Under the pieces are notes generated by a model, which saw only the letters and a program-made list of their open reading frames with translations, did no database searches and was not told the origin of the DNA. A program made the position numbers and the translations under genes. From the NCBI RefSeq assembly GCF_000972845.2, contig NC_040018.1, positions 10,513,157 through 10,577,156 on the forward strand: 64,000 nucleotides of DNA, given 5' to 3'. Below, piece after piece: positions 25,102 to 36,957 of the stretch. Positions within the stretch are counted from its first letter, which is position 1, and each line of letters starts with the position of its first letter. Origin of the DNA: Larimichthys crocea (lineage: Eukaryota > Chordata > Actinopteri > Sciaenidae).

Positions 25102-26394
25102 CTTAGTTTAACATTAGTTAAGAAAAACAGCATGTGTAAGTCAGTGTTCTGGGGGCCAGTTGTTGTTTTTTTAATGTAAATTAAATGAAATTATCTAAAA
25201 GTAACTAATAAACTATCTCAGCTTTGGGGCACTGACAGCGAAGGCAGAGTCTCCCTTCATTTTGGGAAAATCCATTAGATGCTGGTTAGCCGACCGAGAA
25301 ACTGAGGTTGCTGTTTGGACACAAGAATTCAGAAATGTACTCAGGGGCTTCATCACGTGCTGCCTGATATGACTCATGTTTAATATTCAAACTTCACAAT
25401 GTAGTAATGTTCTCCCCGTGCTCTGAAAGTTTGCATTTGGACTTGTGCGTACAGCATGTTACTTTGAAACTCATCCTTCATCCATCCATCATGAATGATT
25501 CTGGAGGAGAGAGTCGTTCCTCCCTCTTCTCTTTGAACGCTGAAGGAGAGCTCGGACTCAAATAATGAAGCGCAGTAGCCTCTCAGTTCATGGCAGAGCG
25601 CTTACACACCGCAGGTCTGTTGTACATCACAGACACAAACAGAAAATCAGGCTTCAATTATACATATTCACAATTGTACATATGTACACACTTTTGACAA
25701 TCACAAAAGGCTCCGAGCCTGTAGCTACTTGATCAACATGACAGGCTTTATGGATGTAAGTGGGTAGAGAGAGGGGTGATGGGAGGATGACAGGCAAGGC
25801 TCTTCAGCCCCAGGGACACCCTGAGTATTCAGTACACACACATACATACAAACACACATCAGTGAATCCAGAACCCCAGCAGGTCTGTGTGGGTGCGTAA
25901 CCGATGCTTGTAGTGGCAGGTTGTTGTTTACATGGAGCTCATGTTTATTCTAAAGCTGCTTACACCTCACTGGCTCAGCCTCGGGCTTCGTTCCTCTGAA
26001 ACTCCCGCTGACTCGCTCTCTCTCTTTGCCTTTTTCTCTGTTGACCTTTTTCCCCTCTTTCTTTTTCCATCACACTCTTTTTCTTCCATTCTTTATCTGT
26101 CCCTCATTACTATTTGTTATGTCTGTTTCATTGTCTGTGATGTTCCACATGACGCTGATGAGAAATGATGTCACTTTACATATTCAACACAACGCTGATG
26201 CGTCACTTAAAGGTGTCATATTAAAGGGGCTTTACTTACAGAATATGGCAGAAATGGAATATAATATCAACAACAGTAGAAGAATCCTTTATGTCCTTTA
26301 TGTTTATGTTATCAATTTTATTATATAACGTAATATGTTTTGTGGTGAAGTGAGGAGGTTGCAATCAGGAAAAATCCTAGACACTGGTCCTTCA

Positions 26395-27225
26395 AGTACA
26401 ACTTTATGGTACTACTTCTACACCACTACATGTCAGTTATACTTTTTACTCGATTACATTCATGTAGTTCAGTTTAATAGCTACTTTTATACCCGACATC
26501 ATATGAAGAAGAAATTATATTCAAACTGGACTTGTCTGGTTTTCACTGTCATGTCGTCCATCTGCTCTGCCTCAGCTCTCTGTGACTTACAGTTTACTGA
26601 TAGACATTAAACTCAACTGCTGCAAACCATAGCTGCTCACTTGGTTAGTTGGGCTGTCTAGACTGTGAGCTCAAAGTACTGGGGAGTGTTAAGTGTTTGT
26701 ACCATAGGCGTCCACCGACAAGAGGAGGTTTTCAGGCCCAGGACGTGGGCGAATGGTGGGCCCTAAGCTGACCTAGGGAGGGGGTACACCCTGGACAAGT
26801 TGCCAGCTCATTGCCAGCTCATCATGGGGACACATAGAGAGACAACCAACCATTCACACTGACATTCAGGTCATTCAAGGCCCCAGCCGAGGTTCAAACC
26901 AGGAACCTCCTTGCTTTGAGGAGACAGTGTTAACCACTGCACCAAGTAATGTAATCATAACAAATACACATGTCCATATTTACAGTGGTATTGCACTGTG
27001 AAACTAAACATGCGTTAAATCACAAAAATACCAATTTCATTGTAATGTTGCTTTAATGCATGAGTAATGATGATCCAAAGTATATCAATATCAAACTAAT
27101 TAGGATAATACATCTGCACAATACTACTAGAGTATTATTATTATTATTAGAGTACTTTGAACAACATTTTGTTGATAAAACTGTGTTATTGCTACTTTTA
27201 CTTGAATAAATGCTTTTATTTCTAT
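26395..27225. repeat. Broken MITE-like repeat interrupted by another repeat
   Basis: 26395-26500 (CTACTTCTACACCACTACAT, then TTACTCGATTACATTCATG) and 27120-27225 (GAGTACTTTGAACAACATTT, then CTTTTACTTGAATAAATG) look like two parts of one fish repeat. Between them lies the repeat at 26706-26945. The join is an inference. Confidence 0.4.
26706..26945 (+). repeat. Common teleost interspersed repeat
   Basis: It contains GGGTACACCCTGGACAAGTT, GAGACAACCAACCATTCACA and, near the end, GTTCAAACCAGGAACCTCC and GTTAACCACTGCACCA. This word order is that of a very abundant fish repeat. The copy is internally shortened. Confidence 0.6.
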
Positions 27226-28436
27226 CTATTACCCCTGTCCGTGCTTTTGCAGTTGAAAACAGCTAGAAAAAACTTTTTTGCAAAAAAAAAAAAAAGAGAG
27301 AAAAATACAGAATCAATAGCGAATTATCATGTTCTAGCTCTCATAACTCGGCCCACTCAACAATGGAGAGAGACAAGGTCATGAGAGAATAAATAGCAGG
27401 CAGACTAGCTAATGATCTATCATTCTGGACAAGCGGCTGCACCCAAGAGCGGGCTGGCTGACAAGATCATTAATAAAAGCTGCTGGGAGAGTGATCGATC
27501 GGCTTGATGGATGATCAGAGCCACAAATACTATAAAACACCTGGATGTCAAGCCTCGTCTCTTTGAAGAGAGGGAGGCAGGGAGGGGGCCTTAAAAAAAA
27601 AAAAGAATCCAGACCCCAACAGGGAGTCATCAGAGGGGGATCAAACCCTGACGCTCAACCTCTGCACTGTGCCGGGAAATGAATTGAGTGCTGCGGCCGC
27701 ATGTGTGATTTCATGCATGCGTCTGTGCATTACTGTGCCATATATCTCTGTGTTTGATGCAGCCAGTGTGTGTTGTAGTCCACAGAAGCTCAGTGTGAGA
27801 GCATTAGTGTAATTTGAGGTAGATCAGGGAGTCAGCAGGTGTCGTGCTGTACAGGCTGCTGCAGCAGTCCACCGTGGTGTAATGGGAGGTATTTATTATT
27901 GACGTGCTCCCCTCACACCATTACTGAGCTCTGTGGTGGTAATCTGTGTCTGTACTACCTATCTCCACTCCCTCCTTCTTCTCTCCTCTTTCTCCCTGCT
28001 CTATCGGTAGTATCTGCCAGTGTTACAGTGTCTCTTTTGTCATCCACACACAAACACACACGCACACCTTACTCAGCAGTTCATCTTGATTCCAAATCTT
28101 TGCAACGAGAGAATGAGTTCAGAAGGAGTGTATTCTCCTTGCATGGCTGCGTGTATCAATATCTGTACATTGATCTGGCCTCGCCTCTCCTCCTCCATTC
28201 GTACAGATATAGATTGGTTTTCCCAGCAGGTATCTGTGCCTCGAATCTGACTGATGGGCGGAGTGCGTAAGGGAGGGTGTATTGAACCGGGGTGTCCCAC
28301 ATGCCACTAGAGTGTGTTAGACCGCTGAGCAAAAAGGAGGAGGAGGAAAAAGGGGGAGAGGGGGTGAGTCTAACAGACCCTGGGAAGAAGAGTGACATTC
28401 TTATCAGTTTCTGAATCGACATAAAAATAAAGATGG

Positions 28437-28660
28437 ACTGCAACGATCATTTTCATGATCAATTAAACTGTTGATTACATGTAGATCAGTCGATAATAGT
28501 GTCGGGGAGTAGTGATTCCCCAGTGTCTAAGCTGACTTCTTCACATTACTTGTTTTGTCCAACCAAAAGTCAAACATCCAAAGATATTTCATACACAAGA
28601 AGAAGAAACAAATTCTCACATTTTTGCTTGATAAATGATTTTAACAAACAAAATAATAAC
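28437..28660 (+). repeat. Diverged non-autonomous DNA repeat
   Basis: It starts CTGCAACGATCATTTTCATG and continues with TTGTTTTGTCCAACCAAAAG, like the 5' part of the family at 13270-13488. The gap-flanking duplicated segment begins inside its 3' part. Confidence 0.4.
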
Positions 28661-29261
28661 TTTTGATCCACTTATCAATTCATTGACTTATTCTTCCAGT
28701 ACTAAAGATGTGTACATGGTATGGAGGGTAGTTCCTACAGTACTTTAGAGACCTAAGCGAGAATTTTTAAGGAAGGACCCGTGAATTAGGAGGACTGGAT
28801 TCAAAGTTTAAAAGTTTAAGTTGAATTTATTATTCTTGTACAAGAAGGAGCATTTAACAGTGCAACACATAAGAGGGTTTCAGAGAAAAGGCTCCCTGAA
28901 GAGCCTTATCAGTTGGTTCTTATACATTTCTTAAAATGGGCTGTCTCAGACACCTCCCTCACTGATGAGTCTGCTCAGCAATGAACATTATGTATCAAAA
29001 TGACTCTTCTCAGGCCTGTTTCTCACGTTCTTGTCTCTTCTGTCCTGGTATCTCTCCCTGCCATCCTCAGCAAAACACAGTCCAAATAAGGGTAGTACAC
29101 AAGACATGCAAAAGACAGGAAACACACATTATATGATCAAAACATCTGAACCCCAGTATAAATCCTAATTTTTTTAACATAAGCGACACAGATTATGCTC
29201 CAAATAAAAATAATACTGATATTACATTACATACAAACAGTATATATATATGTTTTATGTC

Positions 29262-29512
29262 CTTCATCCCTGCTGCTGTGAGACTTTACAACACCTGCAC
29301 CTGATCATGTTGTAGTCTCCTGTTCATGTCCCATTGCTATTTTTGGTTTTTCATTTATGTTCTACCTTAGTACTTGTTTTGTAAATCTGCACATTCTACC
29401 GTAGTACTTTTTGTAAATATGTACATTTGTGTTTCCCTCCTTGACTCTATTTTTCGCTGCTGTTAACAAGTGAATTTCCCCGTTGTGGGATAAATAAAGT
29501 ATTATAATCTAA
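29262..29512 (+). mobile_element. LINE 3' end fragment
   Basis: The start TTCATCCCTGCTGCTGTGAG and the end GAATTTCCCCGTTGTGGGAT followed by AAATAAAGTATTATAATCT are typical of the 3' untranslated end of fish non-LTR retrotransposons. No reverse-transcriptase frame is present. The second copy is at 33534-33777. Confidence 0.55.
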
Positions 29513-29819
29513 TGGTCCTTTTTATAGAAACACAATATTATATGCTAAACACCAAAAAAAGTAAAAATAAAAAACAAAAGACAAAAAAATAGTTTGTAGA
29601 GTACAGAATATTTCAGGGTCTCTTAGGATCCAAGGTATGCATTTAAGGGAAAGGAAAAAACGAATTAATTCAAAAGTATTAGTTTACTGCTAATGCATGA
29701 AATCAAATACTTCATACAGTGAATAAAAAGCAACATAATCTGTGTTTAGGTTTTGTGTGTTCGTGTGAGGGGAAAGGAGATGTTTTATGTGTAAATGCAT
29801 TTTGTCTGTATGTGTCTGT

Positions 29820-30260
29820 GGCGTTGCCATCAGTGCCTGACCATAAATCAGAGGCCCTCAGGCCACGGGATTGCCCAGCTCGTGGCTCCATGTGTAATTA
29901 CAAAGCTGACATTTAAACAGCAGCAGCCATATTTCACTCTTGCCTAGTGCTGGACGCAGAGTGGTCTACGGATGGAGTAAAAGTTTTCAACTAAGGAGGA
30001 AAAAAAAGAAAAAAAAGACAGGAAAAAATCAATAAGAGATAGAATGCATTCTAATGCCTTGTTAATGGACCCGCATATTAATTATTCAGCGGTGGCCATT
30101 TTGTCTGCTCATTAAAGTGGCAGCTGAGAGGAGAAATGTGCAGCATTATTCTGTCCTGCGGCAGCGTTATTACCACATTCTCCGTTTGTGCTGCTTATCC
30201 TCCCATAACAGTGATTTGGATCTGTTGGTTCTGTGATTGATACACACCCACACTGTATCT
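29820..30260. other. Candidate conserved non-coding element
   Basis: This is complex, non-repetitive, AT-moderate sequence without coding potential. It is rich in homeodomain-like TAATTA and TTAATGG words and has no simple repeats except one A-run. Its texture differs from the surrounding repeats. The second copy is at about 34082-34500. Conservation cannot be tested here. Confidence 0.25.
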
Positions 30261-31384
30261 GTATCACTCATACACTGCTTCAATGAGATATCTTATCTCC
30301 ATCACTTGTGTTAGATTTTTTTTTTTTTAAAAGGTCAAATGCATCATGTAATGTCATCTGTAATGTAATCGATTGTATTTATTCACCTCAGTCACGTCAT
30401 TAATTCCAGTTTTATGTGTGAGATTTGGTTAAAAGGACAATTTATTCCATTCTCCTCGACGTGTCACCAGTGCTTGTTGCGATCGATTAATTACTCATAA
30501 ACTTGCGCTCTTCATTTTCTTCCTCCACCACATCTCTGTGACATGGATGTATTTTTATTATCGTGTTATATTTTAAATTTCACATCTAAAAGTGCGACTT
30601 CACACATGTTTACCATGTCAGACAACATGTCAGGAATGTCGGAAATAGATTCACGCACTGAAGTAGAAGCAGACGAGGCAGGCAAAGTGAGAATATAAAA
30701 ACAGAAATAACATTTCTGTGCAAATTCTTCTTTAAAACAAGCTTGCACATCTGTATGCAGACAGGTTTATGTAATACAGAAATGCTGAATAACTCGCTAA
30801 TATAGCAGATAATCAATCTATCACATCTACCACAACTTTGAAACTTTGTTAAATAAAGTGAAGACATGTTTGTTTCTATTCCAAATAATCTTCTTTACAT
30901 TTCATTCTATTGAATGATCTGTGTTGATTCAAAAAAGTGACAGTTTTAAAGTGACAGTGACTGATTTAGAAGCTGCACTGCAAACAAGAATTATTATTAT
31001 CTGACTTGACTCATCACTATTAAGTGAAATTTTAGTAGAATTACAAGTAGATATAATTTTTCAAGTTTTGCAACTATCACTAACTATATTTTTTGCAGCA
31101 ATCATGCATCAATATATACTGTCAAGCTTTAATCTAAGAATGGCCAGTAGCATTGAGGATGAGTTTGAGGGTTGTTATTGGCAGGGTGAGCCGGTAGTTA
31201 GAAAATGTATCTGAGGTGGGAGCTGTGAGACGGGTAAAAATTAAAATTCCTCTTTGGCCTGCTGTCAACCTGCGTCTGCTGACTGCTCAGAGGAGCTGCT
31301 GCGTGACGGGATTCCTAATGACACTGCAGCAGCCATTGCCACAAATTGCTTTGACTTGATTTATTTCTCCTTTTACAATCCCCC

Positions 31385-31504
31385 CTCACCACCACCACCA
31401 CCACCACCACCAACACCCACCCACCCACTGCTGCTCCTCCTCCTCCCAACATCGCCAGTCAAGCATTCAGTTTCTCTCTGTGTGTCGCCCCCCCCCCCCC
31501 CCCC
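31385..31504 (+). repeat. (CAC)n tract and poly(C) run
   Basis: 31385-31411 is a CAC/ACC triplet run and 31489-31504 is an uninterrupted C run of about 16. Both recur in copy 2 near 35617-35635 and 35711-35724 with different lengths. Confidence 0.85.
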
Positions 31505-31970
31505 GTCATCATAGACACATACTGCACACTGTGTGCACATGGGATACCATCTCCTCATCTGCACCATGCCAGTGGCAGGGAACATCTGTCTCTGTGTCCC
31601 CCTGCCACACAGTGTTAGAGTCAGGGTAGGTCGCTCACTCGACTGGTCAGTCTGAAAGGGCCCGTGGGCAGAGCAGAGCAGGACTGGCTTGGATGTGAGG
31701 GCGTCCAGGCAGAAACTTGTCCCCGGGTCCATCCTGTTTTGCCTGCCTCATGCCATTTGTATCTGTGTGTGTGCTTGTTTGTGTGCGTGCGTGCGTGTGT
31801 GTGTGTGTGTGTGTGTGGAGGCTTTGCAAGCACAGACAGTGATTTTGTAGGTCAGAGGGCACCAAGGCATCAAAAACAACTAAAGGCTACTTTTGTGTGT
31901 CCTCTCGCTCTGTGTGTCTTTTGCTGAGTGTCTCTGATGCTCGTGTCTTTCTGTATGACTTTGTGAAATT

Positions 31971-31972
<2 letters not shown>

Positions 31973-32054
<82 letters not shown>
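31973..32054 (+). repeat. (TG)41 microsatellite
   Basis: An uninterrupted TG run of 82 bp. The corresponding tract in the second copy (36191-36237) is only about 47 bp. Confidence 0.95.
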
Positions 32055-32055
<1 letters not shown>

Positions 32056-32417
32056 CGTCCACAGACCTGCATGTGTGTTTCTCCTTCTTGCAGCAGTGCA
32101 AAACTAGCAGCGATGCATCCCTCTGCTCAGCCACTGTTTGGCTAGTTTTAATCTCCTTACATTTAGACTGTTTAAACTGTCTCAGTTCAGTTAAGTTCCT
32201 ATTTACCTAACCAAAGTGGAATGCTATCAGAGGCAGCAGGCAGTAGTCTGCCAGTCACACAGCAGATAGCTCCTTCATGCAGCGACAGCCCAGATAAGGG
32301 GGAATGGGGGTGGGGGGGGTACTGTTTAATCAAACAGTGGAGGGAATAGGGGATGAGCGCAGGGAGCCTGGACTGTATTGTACCAGCTATTCATAAATCC
32401 ATTACTAAGTTTATGTC

Positions 32418-32914
32418 TTAAAGGAGCAGTGTGAACTTAGTGGTATCAAGTGATGTAGTTGCTCATTGCAACCCTTCACGTTACCCTCTCCCTTCTAGCA
32501 TGAAGGAGAAACTCTCATGGCTGGAAAATGTATAAAAAATGCAAAAAGCCCCATCTAGAGCCAGTGTTTAGTTTGTCCTACTGTGGAAACATGGTGGACT
32601 CTATGGAAGACGATCCACAGCAACCGTAGATATCAATTATTATATGATTCTATGGCAGGGGTCGGCAATTAGCGGCCCACGGGCCAAAACTGGCCCGCCA
32701 TCAATTATATCTGGCCCGCTAGATGACGTTGATTTATTTTAAAATATATATATATATTTAAATATATCTTTTAAGTTTAACAATTATGTTTTAAGGCCGT
32801 AAAACCCCTAACCACACACTTTTATACACCTTATTACACGCATTTTGTACAGTACTCCCTTAATTAATCAGGACGCAGAACACACGTGCGGTTCTCACTC
32901 AGCCAATCAGGACG
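32418..32914 (+). mobile_element. Copy 1 of nested MITE/hAT element, cut by the gap
   Basis: The outer element begins TTAAAGGAGCAGTGTGAAC, as at 36598. Inside it a hAT element begins at 32656 (CAGGGGTCGGCAATTAGCGG) after the 8 bp TTCTATGG. From about 32776 to the gap the internal sequence differs from copy 2 and includes AACCACACACTTTTATACAC and TCACTCAGCCAATCAGGACG. No right end is reached. Confidence 0.7.
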
Positions 32915-32924
32915 NNNNNNNNNN
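32915..32924. other. Assembly gap (10 N)
   Basis: A run of exactly ten N bases, the only one in the window. The fixed size suggests a placeholder rather than a measured gap. Confidence 0.99.
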
Positions 32925-33533
32925 AAACAAACAAAATAATACTTTTGATCCACTTATCAATTCATTGACTTATTCTTCCAGTACATAAGATGTGTACGTG
33001 GCATGGAGGGTAGTTCCTACAGTAACTTTAGGGCCGAAAGCTGTTACGAGAATTTTTAAGGAAGGACCCGTGAATTAGGAGGACTGGATTCAAAGTTTAA
33101 AAGTTTAAGTTGAATTTATTATTTTGTAAAAGAAGGAGCATTTAACGTGCAACCCCCAGAGGGTTACAGAGAAAAGGCTCCCTAGGAGCCTTATCATTGG
33201 TTTCTTATACATTCTTAAAATGGGCTGTCTCAGACACTCCCTCACTGATGAGTCTGCTCAGCAATGAACATTATGTATCAAATGACCTTCTCAGGCCTGT
33301 TCTCTCACGTTCTTGCCTCTCCTGTCCTGATATCTCTCCTGCCATCCTCAGCAAAACACAGTCCAAATAAGGGTAGGACACAAGACATGCAAAAGACAGG
33401 AAAACACACATTATCAAAACATCTGAACCCCAGTATAAATCCAAATTTTTATAACATAAGCGACACAGATTATGCTCCAAATAAAAATAATACTGATTAC
33501 ATTACATACAAACAGTATATATATGTTTTATGT

Positions 33534-33777
33534 CCTTCATCCCTGCTGCTGTGAGACTTTACAACCCTGCACTCGATCAGTTGTAGTCTCCTGTTCATGT
33601 CCCATTGCTATTTTGGTTTTTCATTTGTTCTACCTTAGTACTGTTTTGTAAATCTGCACATTCTACTTAGTACTTTTTGTAAATATGTACATTGGTGTTC
33701 CCCTCCTTGATTCTATTTTTCGCTGCTGTTAACAAGTGAATTTCCCGCGTTGTGGATAAATAAAGTATTATAATCTA
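33534..33777 (+). mobile_element. LINE 3' end fragment, second copy
   Basis: The counterpart of 29262-29512 with small deletions (for example TTTCCCGCGTTGTGGATAAA). Confidence 0.55.
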
Positions 33778-34081
33778 ATGGTCCTTTTTATAGAAACACA
33801 ATATTATATGCTAAACACCAAAAAAAGTAAAAATAAAAACAAAGACAAAAAAATGTTTGTAGAGTACAGAGTATTTCAGGTCTCTTAGGATCCAAGGTAT
33901 CATTTAAGGGAAAGGAAAAAACGAATTAATCAAAGATTAGTTTTACTGCTAATGCATGAAATCAATACTTCATACAGTGAATAAAAAGCAACATAATCTG
34001 TGTTTAGGTTTTGTGTGTTCGTGTGGGAGGGGAAAGGAGATGTTTTTATGTGTAAATGCATTTTGTCTGTAGTGTCTGTGG

Positions 34082-34500
34082 CGTTGCCAATCAGTGCCTG
34101 ACCATAAATCAGAGGCCCTCAGGCCACGGGATTGCCCAGCTCGTGGCTCCATGTGTAATTACAAAGCTGACATTTAAACAGCAGCAGCCAATTCACTCTC
34201 CGCCTAGCGCTGGACGCAGAGTGGTCTACGGATGGAGTAAAAGTTTTCAACTAAGGAGGAAAAAAAAGAAAAAAAAGACAGGAAAAAATCAATAAGAGAT
34301 AGAAGCATTCTAATGCCTTGTTAAGGACCCGCATATAATATTCAGCGGTGGCCATTTTGTTCTCTCATTAAAGTGGCAGCTGAGAGGAGAAATGTGCAGC
34401 ATTATTCTGTCCTGCGGCAGCGTTATTACACATTCTCCGTTTGGTCTGCTTATCCCCATAACAGTGATTTGGATCTGTGGTTCTGTGATTGAACACACCC
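34082..34500. other. Second copy of the candidate conserved non-coding element
   Basis: Matches 29820-30260 with scattered single-base losses. See that entry for its texture. Confidence 0.25.
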
Positions 34501-36187
34501 ACACTGGTATCTGTATCACTCATACACTGCTTCAATGAGATATCTTATCTCCATCACTTGTGTTAGATTTTTTTTTTTTTAAAAGTCAAATGCATCATGT
34601 ATGTCATCTGTAGTAATCGTTTGTATTTATTCACCTCAGTCACGTCATTAATCCAGTTTTTGTGTGAGATTTTGTTAAAAGGACAATTTATTCCATTCTC
34701 TCGACGTGTCCCAGTGCTTGTTGCGATCGATTAATTACTCATAAACTTGCGCTCTTCATTTTCTTCCTCCACCACATTCTTGTGACATGGATGTATTTTT
34801 ATTATCGTGTTATATTTTAAATTCACTCTAAAAGTGGCGACTTCACACATGTTTACCATGTCAGACAACATGTCAGGAATGTCAAATAGATTCACGCACT
34901 GAAGTAGAAGAGACGAGGCAGGCAAAGTGAGAATATAAAACAGAAATAACATTTCTGTGCAAATTCTTCTTTAAAACAAGCTTACACATCTGTATGCAGA
35001 CAGGTTTATGTAATACAGAAATGCTGAATAACTCGCTAATATAGCAGATAATCATCTATCACATCACACAACTTTGAAAACTTTGTTAAATAAAGTGAAG
35101 ACATGTTTGTTTCTATTCCAAATAATCTTCTTTACATTTCATTCTATGAGTATCTGTGTTGATTCAAAAAAGTGACGTTTTAAAGTGACAGTGACTGATT
35201 TAGAAGCTGCACTGCAAACAGAATTATTATTATCTGACTTGACTCATCACTATTAAGTGAAATTTCGTGAGAATTACAAGTAGATATAATTTTTCAAGTT
35301 TTGCAACTATCACTAACTAATATTTTTCAGCGATCATGCACAATATACGCAAGCTTTAATCTAAGAAGACCAGTAGCATTGAGGATGAGTTTGAGGGTTG
35401 TTATTGGCAGGGTGAGCCGGTAGTTAGAAAATGTATCTGAGGTGGGAGCTGTGAGACGGGTAAAAATTAAAATTCCTCTTTGGCCTGCTGTCAACCTGCG
35501 TCTGCTGACTGCTCAGAGGACCTGCTGCGTGACGGGATTCCTAATGAACACTGCAGCAGCCATTGCCACAAATTGCTTTGACTTGATTTATTTCCCTTTT
35601 ACAATCCCCCCCACCCCCACACCACCACCACCACCAACACACCCCCCACCACTGCTGCTCCCTCCTCCCCAAACATCGCAGTCAAGCATTCAGTTCTCTC
35701 TGTGTGTCGCCCCCCCCCCCCCCCGTCACATAGACACATACTGCACACTGTGTGCACATGGGATCCATCTCCTCATCTGCACCATGCCAGTGGCAGGGAA
35801 CATCTGTCTCTGTGTCCCCCTGCCACACAGTGTTAGAGTCAGGGTAGGTCGCTCACTCGACTGGTCAGTCTGAAAGGGCCCGTGGGCAGAGCAGAGCAGG
35901 ACTGGCTTGGATGTGAGGGCGTCCAGGCAGAAACTTGTCCCCGGGTCCATCCTGTTTGCCTGCCCATGCCATTTGTATCTGTGTGTGTGCTTGTTTGTGT
36001 GCGTGCGTGCGTGGTGTGTGTGTGTGTGTGTGTGGTGGAGGCTTGCAAGCACAGACATGATTTTGTAGGTCAGAGGGCACCAAGGCATCAAAAAACAACT
36101 AAAGGCTACTTTTGTGTGTCCTCTCCGTCTGTGTGTCTTTTGCTGAGCGTCTCTGATGCTCGTGTCTTTCTGTATGACTTTGTGAAA

Positions 36188-36190
<3 letters not shown>

Positions 36191-36237
<47 letters not shown>
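36191..36237 (+). repeat. (GT)23 microsatellite, second copy
   Basis: It aligns with the (TG)41 tract at 31973-32054 but is about 35 bp shorter. Confidence 0.95.
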
Positions 36238-36238
<1 letters not shown>

Positions 36239-36597
36239 CGTCCACAGACCTGCATGTGTGTTTCTCCTTCTTGCAGCAGTGCAAAACTAGCAGCGATGCA
36301 TCCCTCTGCTCAGCCACTGTTTGGCTAGTTTTAATCTCCTTACATTTAGACTGTTTAAACTGTCTCAGTTCAGTTAAGTTCCTATTTACCTAACCAAAGT
36401 GGAATGCTATCAGAGCAGCAGGCAGTAGTCTGCCAGTCACACAGCAGATAGCTCCTTCATGCAGCGACAGCCCAGATAAGGGGGAATGGGGGGGGGGGGT
36501 ACTGTTTAATCAAACAGTGGAGGGAATAGGGGATGAGCGCAGGGAGCCTGGACTGTATTGTACCAGCTATTCATAAATCCATTACTAAGTTTATGTC

Positions 36598-36919
36598 TTA
36601 AAGGAGCAGTGTGAACTTAGTGGTATCAAGTGATGTAGTTGCTCATTGCAACCCCTCACGTTACCCTCTCCTTTCTAGCATGAAGGAGAAACTCTCATGG
36701 CTGGAAAATGTACAAAAAATGCAAAAAGCCTCATTTAGAGCCAGTTTTTAGTTTGTCCTACTGTGGAAACATGGTGGACTCTATGGAAGACGATCCACAG
36801 CTACCGCAGATATCAGTTATTATATGATTCTATGGCAGGGGTCGGCAATTAGCGGCCCACGGGCCAAAACTGGCCCGCCATCAATTATATTGGCCCGCTA
36901 GATGACGTTGATTTATTTT

Positions 36920-36957
<38 letters not shown>

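Larger units (their letters stand above)
22316..28436. other. Intergenic DNA, ACSF3 side
   Basis: No gene recognised. The stretch holds (CA)n at 23289-23317, (GT)n at 23615-23638, a CT tract at 23766-23790, a SINE (24784-25101), interspersed-repeat fragments (26395-27225) and low-complexity sequence. The reading frames here are short and mostly follow CA/GT or pyrimidine tracts. Confidence 0.6.
28643..32775 (+). repeat. Copy 1 of ~4.1-kb segment repeated across the assembly gap
   Basis: This stretch aligns end to end, in the same orientation, with 32925-36968. Matching landmarks occur in the same order: a LINE 3' end, the text AATCAGAGGCCCTCAGGCCA, a (CAC)n/poly(C) tract, a (TG)n tract and the left part of a nested hAT element. 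Copy 1 reads more smoothly, as copy 2 lacks many single bases. After 32775 the two copies no longer match. Confidence 0.93.
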
